DNA of 64,000 nucleotides from positions 3,502,797 through 3,566,796 of the forward strand of contig JAQFVV010012498.1 of assembly GCA_028023455.1 (NCBI GenBank), in the 5' to 3' direction. The first letter of the stretch is position 1, and every line of letters starts with the position of its first letter. The DNA is from Epiperipatus broadwayi (lineage: Eukaryota > Onychophora > Udeonychophora > Euonychophora > Peripatidae). The notes under the pieces are model-generated. The model was not told the DNA's origin. It worked only from the letters and a program-made list of their open reading frames with translations, and did no database searches. The position numbers and the translations under genes were made by a program. This document shows, piece by piece, positions 14,201 through 32,756 of this stretch.

Positions 14201-17200
14201 AACATCCAAAGTTTAAAGATATGCAAAAACACTGTCCAAACTATATGTGTTCAGTTATAGGGCTTAGTTAACTATACTGAAATCACACAAAACTAAATAT
14301 GATCCAAATCCTTTATTTTTACTATTTCTTAAAAAAAAAACATCATCTTGGTTTCCTCTCCACTAGTACTTCCAAGTCACTATCCGATCTTATTTCTCAA
14401 GATTTTTTCTATACTGTACATCGACAAATACATATCTGCATTACTAACAATAATAAAATTCATTTATTTTAAAACTATTCCACTATTCTATAAGACAGCT
14501 TGCTTACTACTTTCCTCCGTATATTTAATCATATACAAACTATTTGAATATCTGAATACTTTATCACATGAAAGTTTGAAGGAATCACACAATTGTTCTG
14601 TTAAATTATATTATTAATATACTTTAAATAAATTATTGCATGCATATTCCGAATTACTCCTATCTCATAATATGTTAAAAATGTTGTATAAAGTGTGTAC
14701 ATATAATTTAAACTTTCACACTCCATTCTTAGTCAATAGATGATCTAAAAAAATACATTATGCATTATAAACAACTATTAAAATTACCAAACGACCTTTA
14801 TCTTCTCGATCGCGTTCCGTAGGCTTCACCATCCATTTAATCCTTGTAGATATAAGATTCACATCCATACACTTTATTTTAAACAATATTTTTATAATTT
14901 TATCAAGCTATTATATTTAAATTTTAATATTACTAAATTTATGTTTATATGTTTTCCCTAATCTCACATAACATTTTATATTTTAAATAAATTAGAAAAA
15001 ACATTTAAACTATATTTACTGTACTTCTTTATGAAACTTTCTTGAAAACCGTTCATACTAAAGCTAAAAAAAAAATGTTTATTATTTCTTCTTCAGTCAC
15101 TTCTTGTTCAATTTTAAGGTAAAACAATTATTGCTCTGTTTAATAATATTCATATATGACAATCCTTGGTTTTTTTTTATAATATTTAATACAATTATTA
15201 ATTATGATATTAGTTAATCCCGTAAAGAAAACGTCTACATATTCTCTTCTAATATTTCTTGCTAATATTTTCCCCCTTGCGACTTTTACGATGCGTCTTC
15301 TCAGTACTTTGATTTAAATATTTAGTAAATTTTTCTGTCTCCATGGATCCATTTTCATTAAGTAATTTAAATTTATAGTTTCCAAATCTCTATCTTTATT
15401 AAGCGTTTTTATAATCACTAATGAACACTTTATAATATTTTAATTCTTCTTAGATAAAGTTTTTTTTCTTTCCTTTTTTTTTAAAAAAAAATAATGACTC
15501 TTTCCTATCATTATTTGGTAATTTTTCCTTTCTTTTAAAGTTCTGGTAACTATATACTTTGTAATGTTTCCTTTAAAAAGAACAAACATTCTTTCTCTGT
15601 TATAACTTTTACATAATTTTTTCTTTATGATATACGTATCTTATTTTTTCCATAGAGAAGAATAAAATAACTTCAGAGTAGCCTTCTAAATTTGTGCGTC
15701 ATAATTTTTCCTGACGGCAAATAACTTCTCTTTTAAGTTTTCCGTATAGCGTACAAATTATATTCCTCTGAGTTATAATAATAAGTTTCTGGTTGAGCCT
15801 AAATAAAGCTGTATCAAGGCACTTTACAAATATTTTTCCTTTCTCATAACTTCTATATGCTGTTTTCTGTAGTATTTCCATTTTACTGTAAGGTTTTGGC
15901 TAAACTTGAATAAAATATCCTGGTAAGAAAACTTTTAAAATTAGCACTCCATGTAAAGGTAGTTCAAAATACTATATTTTAAAACAAAACTTTTAAAATA
16001 AATACAAAATTTTAAAATTATATCACTTTTCTAGCTTACTATCTTATACAGCTAAAAAATATGTTACTCCCTCCTTTACTTACACATTACTTTCTCCCGC
16101 TCCATCTAGTTCTTATATTTTGTCTGCTAAAATACCTCCGTTGATTGGTTAATGACTTTTTTAGCGTGAACAAATTTACACATTTTAGTTTTACAATAGA
16201 TTAAACCTTTTTAAAATAAAGAATTTATGATGTAATGATTTAAAATATTACTTAGAATAGTATTTTTAAACTCAATTATAATTTTATCAAAATCATTTAA
16301 ATTTTAAAACAATTATTAAAATATCATTTAATATTTCAACTTTTACTTTAACGATCGATAGCAATTATATTTAGTTTTATAATTCACAAACTTTATTATT
16401 ATATTCTAACAAGTGTGTGTGTGAAGGTATATAATATACAGTCACATGATTATTAACTTTATCAGATGATTTTTTAATTTACGTCTCGGTCTAAATTACC
16501 AAAACTGATATATTTTATAAAAAATTTGGAAAATAATTTAAACTTGTAGAACTAAATATAATTCTCACCATCCTAAAGTTTATTTTAAAATATACTCTAT
16601 TAATTTTGACTATTAAATATAATTATAACACTACATATAGCATTTATTCAATTTATTAGTTTTAAAATATTACAATTGGATTGTTAATATACTTTTAACT
16701 ATTTATAGCTGTATTATTTTATATGGCCAGCTTTTACAACCATATGCAAGGATATAATTAAGCTTTATTTAACTGTTTCTTTAAAATAATTCATTACACT
16801 TTTATATACCAGGTATTTTCACCCTTAAATTGTACTATAAAATCTAATTATCCTACTATTATTTATATATCATACAAACATATCTTAAAATTTAAAATTT
16901 TTTAGTAATTGACCATTCTACCTTATTATGACCTAAAGATAAGAGCACAATATATATATATAATATTTCTTTATAATTTGTCCCCTGCTGGATTGAAATT
17001 AATAGAAATGGCCTATGATTAAAATTATTAAAGCTTACAGTCATAAAAGAATAAATGACAAATTCTTTTTCACAAAAAATAATATGTTAACTATTGATTT
17101 ATGTCTTAATTATTTGATTCTATTATTTAAGATTATATTGCATGATGAGATAAAATTACTTATAAAAAATTATTAATAAAAATACTTTGATAAACACTTT

Positions 17201-18630
17201 ATCATTAATCTACTATTATAATCTTAACCATTATTAATAAAAGAAAAATATTTCATGTAAATAATTTAAAATAAAGCATTCTTTTACCAATTTTAGCTTA
17301 TATATATATAATTTCAGCTTAGATTCCCTTATCCCCCAATGTTTTCTTTGGGACATTAATGATAACAAAATATAAATGTAGGTTTTCTCATTTTATTTTT
17401 AGATAATATTCAACTATTCCAGTGTTGATATTATAATCCATTCTAAATTTTGATAGTTTCATAGCTTTATTGCAGTCATAAATATAACAACTGAAAAAAG
17501 CACTCATACTTTCGTCTCCATTTTCTTACTCACAATGCATATTTCAAAGCTATACTTCCTGATTATATTTATAAAAGGTAAATAAACACAATTTTTGAAG
17601 CAAAATAAAGTATGTGTGCCTTATTTTTGCTAAAATTGTTTCCGTAGCTATGGTAACAAAAACAATCTGTTGCTTTTGTAAACACTGACTTATTAACATT
17701 TGGTTTTCTTTTTGCTAATCTTAATAAGGCATTAATATCATTTGATAATAACTTATATAAAATATTTAATTTTTAAATTTAATAAATAAATGGTTTACTT
17801 ATTTCAGATTTATTCAAAACAATAAAATATATTTTACTAAATATAGGACTTTTTTATTGTTTCTTTATTTAGTTATTTATACGCTACAAGGAAACTATAG
17901 ATGACACAACGTGTACATCACAAATTACCACCCATAATAAAAATAAAGAAAATGATTTTAAACAATTAACAGAAGATCATTATTACCAACTAAACATTCT
18001 ATTAATAACTCATGATTGATAAAAAGTAAACTACCATAACAATGAAGTTAATGATTATGTGAAATTATGTGTCATGTTTTTTTTAATTAAAACAATATAT
18101 ATCCTACAACAATTATACTATCCTAACTGGCCATTTATAAAATAAGTCTATAGTATTATATATGTTGCTTAAATTTTGAAAATTAAAATCAACCCTTTTC
18201 TTTATGATCAATATTGAATTTTTTATATGAAATAAAATTATGAATATAGTCATTATAAATTGAATATTTAATATTATTTCCATAAGGATTGATGTATTTG
18301 GTTGTAGCTTTGCAATAAACTATATTTTGTAAATCACTAATCTCACAAATTTAACATATCAAGACAAATTCTTATGCCCCAAATCAAGTTACCTACACTC
18401 ACAAATACATCCTTCATGAATGATAAAACCATTTTGATTTTAAAGATTGTAGTTCTAATGCTAAAATATTACATCTGTCACCATTATTTAAGCTTGTGAT
18501 GAAATTTTCTTTGAAAAAAAACCCCTTGACATTTACATTAAATTGCATCACATTCAAGCTAATATTACAATACCAATGATATCACTCTGAGTAGTCAAAC
18601 ATTGAACCTCTAGTTTCTGTTGATTAGTTT
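11216..18630. other. Long unassigned AT-rich region
   Basis: No gene recognised over 7.4 kb. From about 12.3 to 16.5 kb the + strand is visibly C-rich and G-poor, similar in kind to the strand asymmetry of the decayed LINE at 28.4-30.5 kb, so old retroelement sequence is likely. I could not find a reverse-transcriptase motif in either strand. Less AT-rich patches are at 12320-12370 (CCTCCCCCCACGCG) and 12500-12600. Small ORFs at 12781, 13344, 13406, 14348 and 15699 have no recognisable features. Confidence 0.4.
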
Positions 18631-19065
18631 TCATCTCTTGAGTGTAATTTTGTCCATTTTCTGTACTATTTTTAACTTATTGATTTTTATTTGCATTTGA
18701 ATTTGAGTCTTTTCCATCTTAATCTCTAGTTCATTAAAATTAACTTTCAAGGTGTGTATTTGCTTTTGTCCCATTTTTATTTTATGAACTAACCCTGTGG
18801 GCATGTGCTTCATTTCTTGCTTTAGCCTATTTTCTAATTCATGTTGATCTTTTATTTTTGTGATTAACATTCTCTGGCCTTGCTTTATGTCTAGTTTAAA
18901 TTCTTCTTTCAATTCTTGTTTCAGTGTTTTGTCATTTTCATTGAACTTATCCATTAAGTGTTTTGATAAATTTTCCTGGCATTGTTTAAATTTTTGTTTA
19001 AATTCATGTTTCAGTATTTCCTGACTTTCAGTGGTCTTAATCATTAAATTCTGCAACATTGCCAT
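18631..19065 (-). CDS. 144-residue coiled-coil ORF, possibly a retroelement Gag N-terminus
   Basis: No enzyme domain is recognised. From about residue 10 the protein is almost entirely a charged helix, rich in K, E, Q and L, with heptad-like spacing (for example ESQEILKHEFKQKFKQ and LKQELKEEFKLDIKQGQ), so a long coiled coil is expected. Reading upstream in the same frame to about 19200 continues the same charged style across two stops, so the start at 19065 is probably not the original one and the gene is likely degraded. Charged coiled-coil N-termini occur in Gag-like proteins of many invertebrate LTR elements, which makes a retroelement origin plausible, but there is no capsid or zinc-knuckle motif. 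It is the longest continuous non-transposase frame in the window. Confidence 0.3.
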   Translation of the reverse strand: MAMLQNLMIKTTESQEILKHEFKQKFKQCQENLSKHLMDKFNENDKTLKQELKEEFKLDIKQGQRMLITKIKDQHELENRLKQEMKHMPTGLVHKIKMGQKQIHTLKVNFNELEIKMEKTQIQMQIKINKLKIVQKMDKITLKR

Positions 19066-19200
19066 TAGAGATTTATTTTTATCAGTTTTTGATGTGACAG
19101 AGTCTTCATTAACTTCTCTTCCCTATCCTATCACATCTATCTCTTTCTCATTTTCCAAAATTTATTTAGATTTCTTTTTATGACTTTATTTTAGAAAGAA

Positions 19201-21866
19201 AAAACATGTTTCTTTTCCCCAATTAATTATATCAGACCAAACAAAATGAATAACTTGTTTACAATGCTGTATATGCTAAACCCTACAAATTAATGAAATC
19301 TCTACTCATGCACATTTCAAATCATATAACATACCCTATTTATATAAAATGCCAGATTATCACATTTCAATAATTATTGATTTACCTATCCACAATATTA
19401 TTATCCTAACTAAAGTATATACATTTATTTAAAAATACAATCTATATTGTGAACAGCATAGTGTAAATTTCATGACTATGCTGAAAACATTCTGTATCAT
19501 ATGCTTGCCAACAAATTTGAACAGTGAGCATCAATGTTTTCCATTTATTTGCCAAAATTACTAGGATATAATACCTTCAATAAAGCAAGTTAGTTTCCAA
19601 TACTTTTCATTATTTATTTTACAGTTACTTTGTGAAGAAAACTTAATATTTATTACTAATGGGCCCATATTCTTTTGGCATTTTACTAACATATATCACA
19701 CATCTAGTGCTTTTAATGTTATATGCATAAACTGTTATTTTATTATTCTATGAAAAGTGCAAGCATTATCTGATATTTTGCATTTATATGCCATTTTTTG
19801 CCATATTTATAAAAAAAAAACATTTTATTTTTAAAGCATTTTACAATTTTTATATTTTTGAACTCATGTATTTTTACACCTTTATTTTTTAAAAACAATT
19901 TGACAACCCACATTAAATTCAATCCTTAACAAACAATAATAATAGTGTAACTGTACAAGTGTTGGTATTTAATCATACCTCTAACCATGGTGATGATAAA
20001 AGTCATCCAAAAGCAAGTTCATATTTGACTCTGTATATTATTTCAATTTAAAATAAGGCCAATAATGTTTTCACTCTTCTAACATATCAATGATTTATAC
20101 CCCACCCCAATAAAAAAGTATAGATACATAAAATAAGAACATGATTTCATCCTGAGATAAATCAAGAATCTATAAAAAAGTTATAAAAGGATTATCTATA
20201 TTTTTATTTCTACAGTTCATGGTCCAATATAAATAGGGTCAAGTGATCTAAAACATAGATAACAGTGATCAGAATTTCTCTCTTCTGTATAGCATGCCTT
20301 GAGTTGTTAAGATTACAGCTAGCTTCACACCCAACTAGTAAAATTGATGATGCTTTCAGCATAGATGAATAAATTCTATGTCAATTCAAGGTTTTGGCAG
20401 TTACAACTCCCATGATGTAATTTCACATATAGTAGTACATGTTTGTCTATCTGTCTATATACATAGTTAATCAGAATCCTTAAGTTTGTTGAATATCAAA
20501 GTAGTAGCTATTGGGAATTTCAAATTGACCTAACTCTCCAGCTCAAGACTGAAAATAATCTAGAAGAATCAAATAACTGTAAGGCTGTTTCTGGGATTTA
20601 TAACTTTAAATTCCATCAGTTTCCTGATTTTAGATCCATCCACTTTATTTCTGCTCTTATCCATATTAGTTAAAATATTCTCAATTAAGGTATTTTTACG
20701 GCTTTGGAATTTTCTCTTCAAATGGAAAGTCACCAAAATGAGGTTGTTTTTTTAGTGTTAATTTAACTCTTTCAAATAGAGAGTTCATGTTCATGTATTG
20801 AGTTGATTATTTATGTCATGTGTTACAATTTATGTAGATATGTAATCCTTCCTTTATGTTTTTTTGATTTTTTTCACTTGTATCTAAATTTGATCATCAT
20901 TTTTCTTATATTGTTGTAATATGTGTATATTACAAAATACTTCATGAAAGGGTGTTATAATAAAGATAGGTGTCAATATTTAAATGTTATACATTTAGTT
21001 TGGGTTATGGACATTATCACGTTTATTTATTTTTTTAATTATAAAAACAATTAAGTGTTTTTTCAACTAAAATGTTTGTAAACATTTTCAGTTTTTTGGA
21101 AATACATGTTATTTGGGTTGTATTTTCTTTATAGGTATAATTTATATTACTTTATATGTAGAGAATGTCATTATTGTTGGTGTTGGGGTTGAAGTAGCTA
21201 AGGGTGATTTAAATTGCACTCTGTCTGTTATTGTTCTAGATAACGGTACATAAAAAGATCTAAAATGTATTAAGAGGTAGTCCACTCTCTTATTGTAAAA
21301 GTTACTAAACTTGGCAGGTTGAGGGAAGTTCAATTATTATTTAAAATAGATTTGATAAATTTCACATGACATTATATTTATTCATTATTAAAATATTATT
21401 TATCATTATATATATATATATACAATTCATATTATTTTTATAAATTGTTGGTTTGTTTAAAATTAAATTCTAAGTATCAATAGTCACAACATTCATTATT
21501 GTAAAATGATGATAATATATGCATAATAGGTAGATTACTTTCATATAAATTACATATATATTTTAAAATGTTATGCGATTTAATATTTACTTTTATTTAA
21601 TGTAATGTGATTCATTGGTGCTGGTTTTAAAATGACATACATTCTCTGTCCTAGAATTTATATTTCAAACTTTTAAAATAATAAGCTAATTTAAAAATTT
21701 GGCCATTGAATAAAATCACACTCCATTTCTGGAACTGTCAATGAATGTTGATTTGTTCAAGAGGTTTAAGTATGGATAGCTGTTTATACATTTAAAATGT
21801 TTATTGACATTGAATGCTGACTATACATAGCACATATGTAAAAGGTAGTTTCATTGCACCTAAATT
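19201..21866. other. Unassigned AT-rich region
   Basis: Nothing recognised. A slightly less AT-rich stretch spans about 20270-20640 without coding signature. Confidence 0.45.
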
Positions 21867-21884
21867 ACACACACACACATACAC

Positions 21885-21946
<62 letters not shown>
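21867..21946. repeat. (AC)n then (AT)n compound microsatellite
   Basis: An AC run at 21867-21884 followed by an AT run at 21888-21946. Confidence 0.9.
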
Positions 21947-21949
<3 letters not shown>

Positions 21950-22057
21950 AACCCCTCACACTTATCACCAACACTAACAATTACCCTGGGGTGCCAATTC
22001 TATGGATCATAGAATAAAATATTTATTTAACTTTACCTAAATCTATTCATGAGGCTC

Positions 22058-22812
22058 TTAACCCTTTTCCCGCGCTCGACGAGACTCCTCGTCGACATCT
22101 AAAATCACTCTAACTTAGTTCGTTTTTATACGATAAAATTCGTTAAATATGTATTGAATTCGTTTTTAAAAGTTCTGTACGATGGTGACATCTTCCGATT
22201 TATTTTAGAAGTAAAAAATAAAAAAAAACGCATTTAAACCTAAACAAAGAAGGAACATTATTTGTGATTGGTTCTTAGCATGCTCTCAGCTGAAAAAAGA
22301 CATTCTGATTGGCTGGAAAGAACAAAGAAACTGCCTGATCAAAGAAAATAAAGAAAAACGCTGAGATTTTCATTTCGAATACGATTTAAATTATTATTAA
22401 ATAATATTTATGGAAATTAAACATAATTTTCAGAGAGAATAATAAAAAAACAAAATTATTTTCGAAAAATATTGAAGATTTAAGTAAATATATTGAAGAT
22501 GTAGTAAAAAGAAATATTTACTTTTCTATAACGTAAAAGTCGATCTTTTTGTTTACATTATAACTTTTATGTTGCCGATATAGAATATCTTAGAATAAAT
22601 AAATAGCAATTTATTTTTGAAAGAACTTTCGTTTTCTTCATGACCTGAAAAATTAATTATATACTTTTTATAAACGTATCTGAGTTGAATTTAATATTAT
22701 AAGCAAATATGTTTTAACAATAGGCTTTGTCTTCAGTTTGTGAGTTGGCCAATTAAAAGATTTGATTTTTATCTGATACAACCAATGATAAAATTAGCGG
22801 TTTAAGGGTTAA
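22058..22812. mobile_element. piggyBac-type MITE, non-autonomous
   Basis: Flanked by TTAA on both sides (22058-22061 and 22809-22812), the target site of piggyBac transposons. The left end reads CCCTTTTCCCGC and the right end, reverse complemented, CCCTTAAACCGC, 9 of 12 identical. A subterminal hairpin with 8 bp arms TCGACGAG and CTCGTCGA and a 4-base loop lies at 22076-22095, a feature common near piggyBac-family ends. The 747 bp interior has no ORF, so it depends on a transposase encoded elsewhere. The right two thirds resemble 60560-60800. Confidence 0.75.
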
Positions 22813-28439
<5,627 letters not shown>

Positions 28440-30500
28440 GATCATATCATAATTTTGATCTCCAGTGGTTACTGTGGTGTAGAAAAATTATTAAGCCCCA
28501 TGTGGCTGCATATATATTTGGAGAGATGAGAGTTTGGCATCTCTTGCTAAATTTATTTATTTTGTTGTAGAAATGTGACTGCAGTGTTTTGGAAGTTGGG
28601 CTGAAAAAAAACATAGCATCTAAGGAACTAAAGAATAAATAGAATAAAAGTAGTATCTCTAATATTTGGGAAGAGACTGTTTATGACTTAGTGATAGATG
28701 TAATGATAGATCAATGAATTTGAAGTGATTGGCATTTAAAGAAAAAAACATTGGATAGTATTTCTCTTTGTGGAAGATAAAATAAGTTGACTCTATTTTA
28801 GCAAAAACAGTTTAACTAAGAATCTACAGTTTGGTAATGCTTTCAAATTAATCTTAATAAGAAAATCAAGATATTTGGTCTCTAAGTAATGAAATTTAAA
28901 TTTTTGGATAATTTGCTTATTTGTATAAATAACTTCTCAATTTTGTAGGCAAGCTTATAAACTTTCTAGTAATTTATTGTTGGGTGATAGAGTATGCTGC
29001 TTGAGGATGGAGTTTGAAGCATATATATTGTGAAGGTTTTTGAAATAAAGTATTTTCAACTGGCAGTAATGTATCTGTAGAAGTTATGCAAATAAATTTC
29101 AGACAGTCAGAGAAAAGGTTGAAAAAGTTGGCTAATATATTTACTGTTTTTTGAAAATGGATTATAGGGATATAATAAAATGAAAGTCCATTGTTATTGG
29201 CATGGTGTTATATGGTTTTAATACTCATCACCACAATCATTATTACCCATAGCAGTTTAATGCCTAAGAAATTCATTTTATTTTTGAAAGAGGTGGTGCA
29301 ATTGGCAACTGATGTATAAATATGTTTTGGAATACCATGATATTAATGAGAGTGTCATTGGCATGTTACCATAAGTAGGCTTTAAATAAGAAATTGATTT
29401 TGGTTTCAATGAATTTAAGTAGCATGTTTTGAATTGAGGTTCTTGTGGCATTTTTAGATTTGTGAATGAGAAATAGTAGAAAGTTATGAGAAAGTTATGT
29501 GAAGGTAAAGAGTATACTATTGCCAGTTAAGATATATTAAGATTAAAATGAAGTCTGCAGTGATTTAAATATTTTTCAAGAGTTGTTGTTAGTGCAATTT
29601 TTGATAAGGGAGAAGACAATGAGATCATTCATATAGGAAATATTTTAAATGTTTTTATTGATGAAGAGAATATGGATGTGAGATATTTTTTTTTAGTTTT
29701 AATAGTAAATAATTGTTATAAATTATAAATAATAAAGTAGTAACAAAAGATTTTGGAGGAAAATAATTGTGAGAATTGATGTCAGGTAGATTTTTTCCCC
29801 TTAAAAGTAATGATAACTACTCTGTTTTTGAATGGTTGGTGAGAATATATAATATAGAAACAGAGATGCTGTGTAGTTAAAGTATGAATTAAATTTTCAA
29901 TTGGGATAGACTCAAAGACAGAAACAAAATATAACTGAATCGTAAGTGGACAAGTTTTTTTTCAAGTGTCTCATTTGGTATATGAGTATAATTGTTTTGC
30001 AAAGAGTAATTACTACTGTGATGAGCGATCTGTTTTTTTGCAAATAAAAATCTGAAATAGATGACAAAATGATAGGTTGTATATTTTATTTGATGATGAT
30101 TTCTAAGGTTTTGATAAAAATTTGAGTCATGGAGAAAGACTGTAAATTATTTAGACGGGATGGAAACATATTCTTTTTGAGAAAAGGAACTAAGAAGATG
30201 AGATATATTTGTTCAAATTGATAAACTTGCCTAGAGAAATGAATGAGTGGATTTAGTATTAGGGGGATAGCAAAACATCTTAGATGAGTAAGTATGAATG
30301 TGGGGATTGCATGTGGATTGATGTATGCTATTTGAAAATAAGTTGAGTTTAAATATAATATCATTCTTTGTAATTTGGTGATTAAAATTATTACATCTAA
30401 AAGGATGTGTACTAATATAAGGGCAAGGGAAGATTAAAATTTGGCTGTAAAATGAAAGAATAGTAGAAGCAATCTGTTGATCTATGGCCAATTAATTATT
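28440..30500 (-). pseudogene. Decayed non-LTR retrotransposon reverse transcriptase (CR1/Jockey-like)
   Basis: The + strand is G-rich and C-poor across this block and changes abruptly near 30500, marking an element. Translating minus in shifting frames recovers the order of LINE reverse-transcriptase motifs: HAIPTFILTHLRCFAIPL near 30290 (family pattern D-G-I-P..I-L), SFSMTQIFIKTLEIIIK at about 30089-30140 (family NYRPISL...K-I-L-E), FYLQKNRSLITVVI at about 30004-30058 (family F-R-K-N-R-S-T), PPKSFVTTLLFIIYNNY at 29710-29760 (family PQGS...L-F..Y-I-N-D) and YMNDLIVFS at about 29610-29637 (family Y/F-A-D-D). The catalytic pair A-D-D is changed to M-N-D and there are many stops and frameshifts. 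The endonuclease part is absent, so it is 5' truncated. The two minus ORFs at 30086-30364 and 30231-30491 are pieces of it. Motif matching is from memory; the clade is uncertain. Confidence 0.55.
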
Positions 30501-31930
30501 TTTTACAATGGTTGATTTTTCTAGATAACCACTAATTAATTGTATTGGACAATCCCAAGTGAAACCACTTCCTCTAGTAACCAACAATAGCTACAAGGAA
30601 ACAAATGGAGATTCTTTTGTATTTAAATAAATTATGATAACAAGTTTGACGTGCCAATTTCAATTAGTAGGTAAATAGTAACATGATTTCTACAATTTGT
30701 CTAGTTATTTATATAAATAATTTTTCATATTCATTTATTTATATGCTAACTAATCCATAAGAATATGCAACTTAACATGTTTTATAATGAAATATAATTG
30801 CAAAGAAACATAAGTGAGTAATAAAAATAGAATTGACAAAAAATAAAAACTAATAAAATAAATAAGCGCCATTCTTTAGGATAAATATTTTTTTATAAAC
30901 ACAAAACCCAAAAAATAATAATTATGCATTAAAATCATAGCTGTAATTTTTATAAGAATATATTTTTGGTAAATTTAAATTGTCTTGACATTATGTACAT
31001 ATAATATACTCATATTACTGGAATGTTATTAAATTTATTCGTGTAAATAACATTAAAAAGTTGACTTATAAAATTGTTAAAATCAATAAATACAAAGCTT
31101 GCATATATAGCACATAAAATATCAATATTTCTTTTTAATGTTATTAAACATGAGTGTGCTAGCAGTCATAAACTGCTGTAAACATTGTAAAAATATAGAT
31201 TTTTCATCAGTATTTACAAGTATAAAATTTAATTAATTTTTTTTAAAATCTTTATAACGATTATTTTTTTAATATTTTATTATCGAAATGAAATATTCAT
31301 TCTTTCCATGTTCTTTTAAGAATAGTTTTTAATAGATTAACAATTAAATTTAACAAAACGTTTTGTATATAAAATGATAAAAAAGAATATATTTTAAAAA
31401 GAATATACTATATAATTCAAACTTCTAATATAAACATATCAAATTTAAGGATTGTTCTTAAAAATATGGATGTCCTTTTTTTGTTGGTGTGTGTGGGAGA
31501 ATATAAGTTTTATATATAAATATAAATAAAAATAAAAATATATATGGCTAACTAAATCGAATGATGAATCCATTTCTAATTTAATTTAACATAGTGGAAA
31601 TAATTCATTTCTAACATAATAAATAAATAACTATTACTTTAAGACTGATCAAACGAATATAGATTTATAAATAAAAACGTGGATTATAATCAGTTGTCGG
31701 TTAGTTATAAAAATTCAGCTGATGAGATATGAAATTAAGACAAAGAAAGAAATTAAAATCATAAAATAAATTATCATCAGCAAAATAACTTGGGAAAGAG
31801 AGAGAAAACTGCAATCATTCCCTAATTAATAATTTAGAATAAAAATAACATTCTCCCTTTATCAAAACACATTCTCTGAGCTATAAGTATATACACCATT
31901 AAATAACAATGATATTTTCTCATGCTTTTG
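30501..31930. other. Unassigned AT-rich stretch
   Basis: Nothing recognised. Composition is no longer strand-skewed after 30500. Confidence 0.5.
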
Positions 31931-31944
31931 TTAACGTTATATAT

Positions 31945-32649
31945 ATATACAAACCATTATACAATTACAAATATCCAGTAACGCCTTATGTTTAAAGATC
32001 TATATCTCAATAATAGCAAACCTTAAAATGATACCACTTTAAGGTTGTATGCTAAACGATGTTAAATATTGAAATACAGACCTACTCAAACAGAGAGCAT
32101 GAAATTTTAAATAAGCAAACGATCTTAAATTTTGCTAATAAACTAACAAGTTTACAAAGTTATTTCAATATTTAACATCGTTTAGCATACAACCTTAAAG
32201 TGGTATCATTTTAAGGTTTGCTATTATTGTGATATAGATCTTTAAACAGAAGGCATTACTGGATATTTGTAATTGTATAATGGTTTGTATATTTTCTATA
32301 ATTATTTCAGTTAGTGTTAACAGTAACTTTCTTTTAATTTATAGTTTGGGAGGAGTTTATAGATTAAAATCTAATGTTTAGTTTGTCTTTAATAACTTTG
32401 TAAACTTGTTAGTTTATTAGCAAAATTTAAGATCGTTTGCTTATTTAAAATTTCATGCTCTCTGTTTGAGTAGGTCTGTATTTCAATATTTAATATCGTT
32501 TAGCATACAACCTTAAAGTGGTATCATTTTAAGGTTTGCTATTATTGAGATATAGATCTTTAAACAGAAGGCGTTACTGGATATTTGTAATTGTATAATG
32601 GTTTGTATATTTTCTATAATTATTTCAGTTAGTGTTAACAGTAACTTTC

Positions 32650-32656
<7 letters not shown>
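31945..32656. repeat. Young inverted plus direct triplication
   Basis: Arm L at 31945-32164 is the reverse complement of arm R at 32391-32606 with only about two mismatches over some 215 bp. Between them, 32165-32340 is a second + copy of the 3' part of R (counterpart 32483-32656), again almost identical, starting at TCAATATTTAACATCG directly where L ends. A ~50 bp spacer (about 32341-32390) separates it from R. No ORF; the unit itself is not recognised. The near identity means the event is recent or that this is an assembly artefact. Confidence 0.85.
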
Positions 32657-32690
<34 letters not shown>

Positions 32691-32706
32691 AAAGTTACTG
32701 TTAACA
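32633..32706. repeat. (AT)n-centred palindrome 3
   Basis: 20 bp perfect arms (TGTTAACAGTAACTTTCTTT at 32633-32652 and its complement at 32687-32706) around an AT run. The left arm is the end of the triplicated unit, which continues differently in the sister copy at 32330, so the right arm is an inverted copy added at the AT run. A second AT run follows at 32710-32749. Confidence 0.95.
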
Positions 32707-32707
32707 A

Positions 32708-32749
<42 letters not shown>

Positions 32750-32756
<7 letters not shown>

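Noticed and set aside
31715-31735. CTGATGAG followed by GAAA as a hammerhead ribozyme
   Set aside because: Only four bases separate the two core parts, leaving no stem II, and no stems I or III were found.
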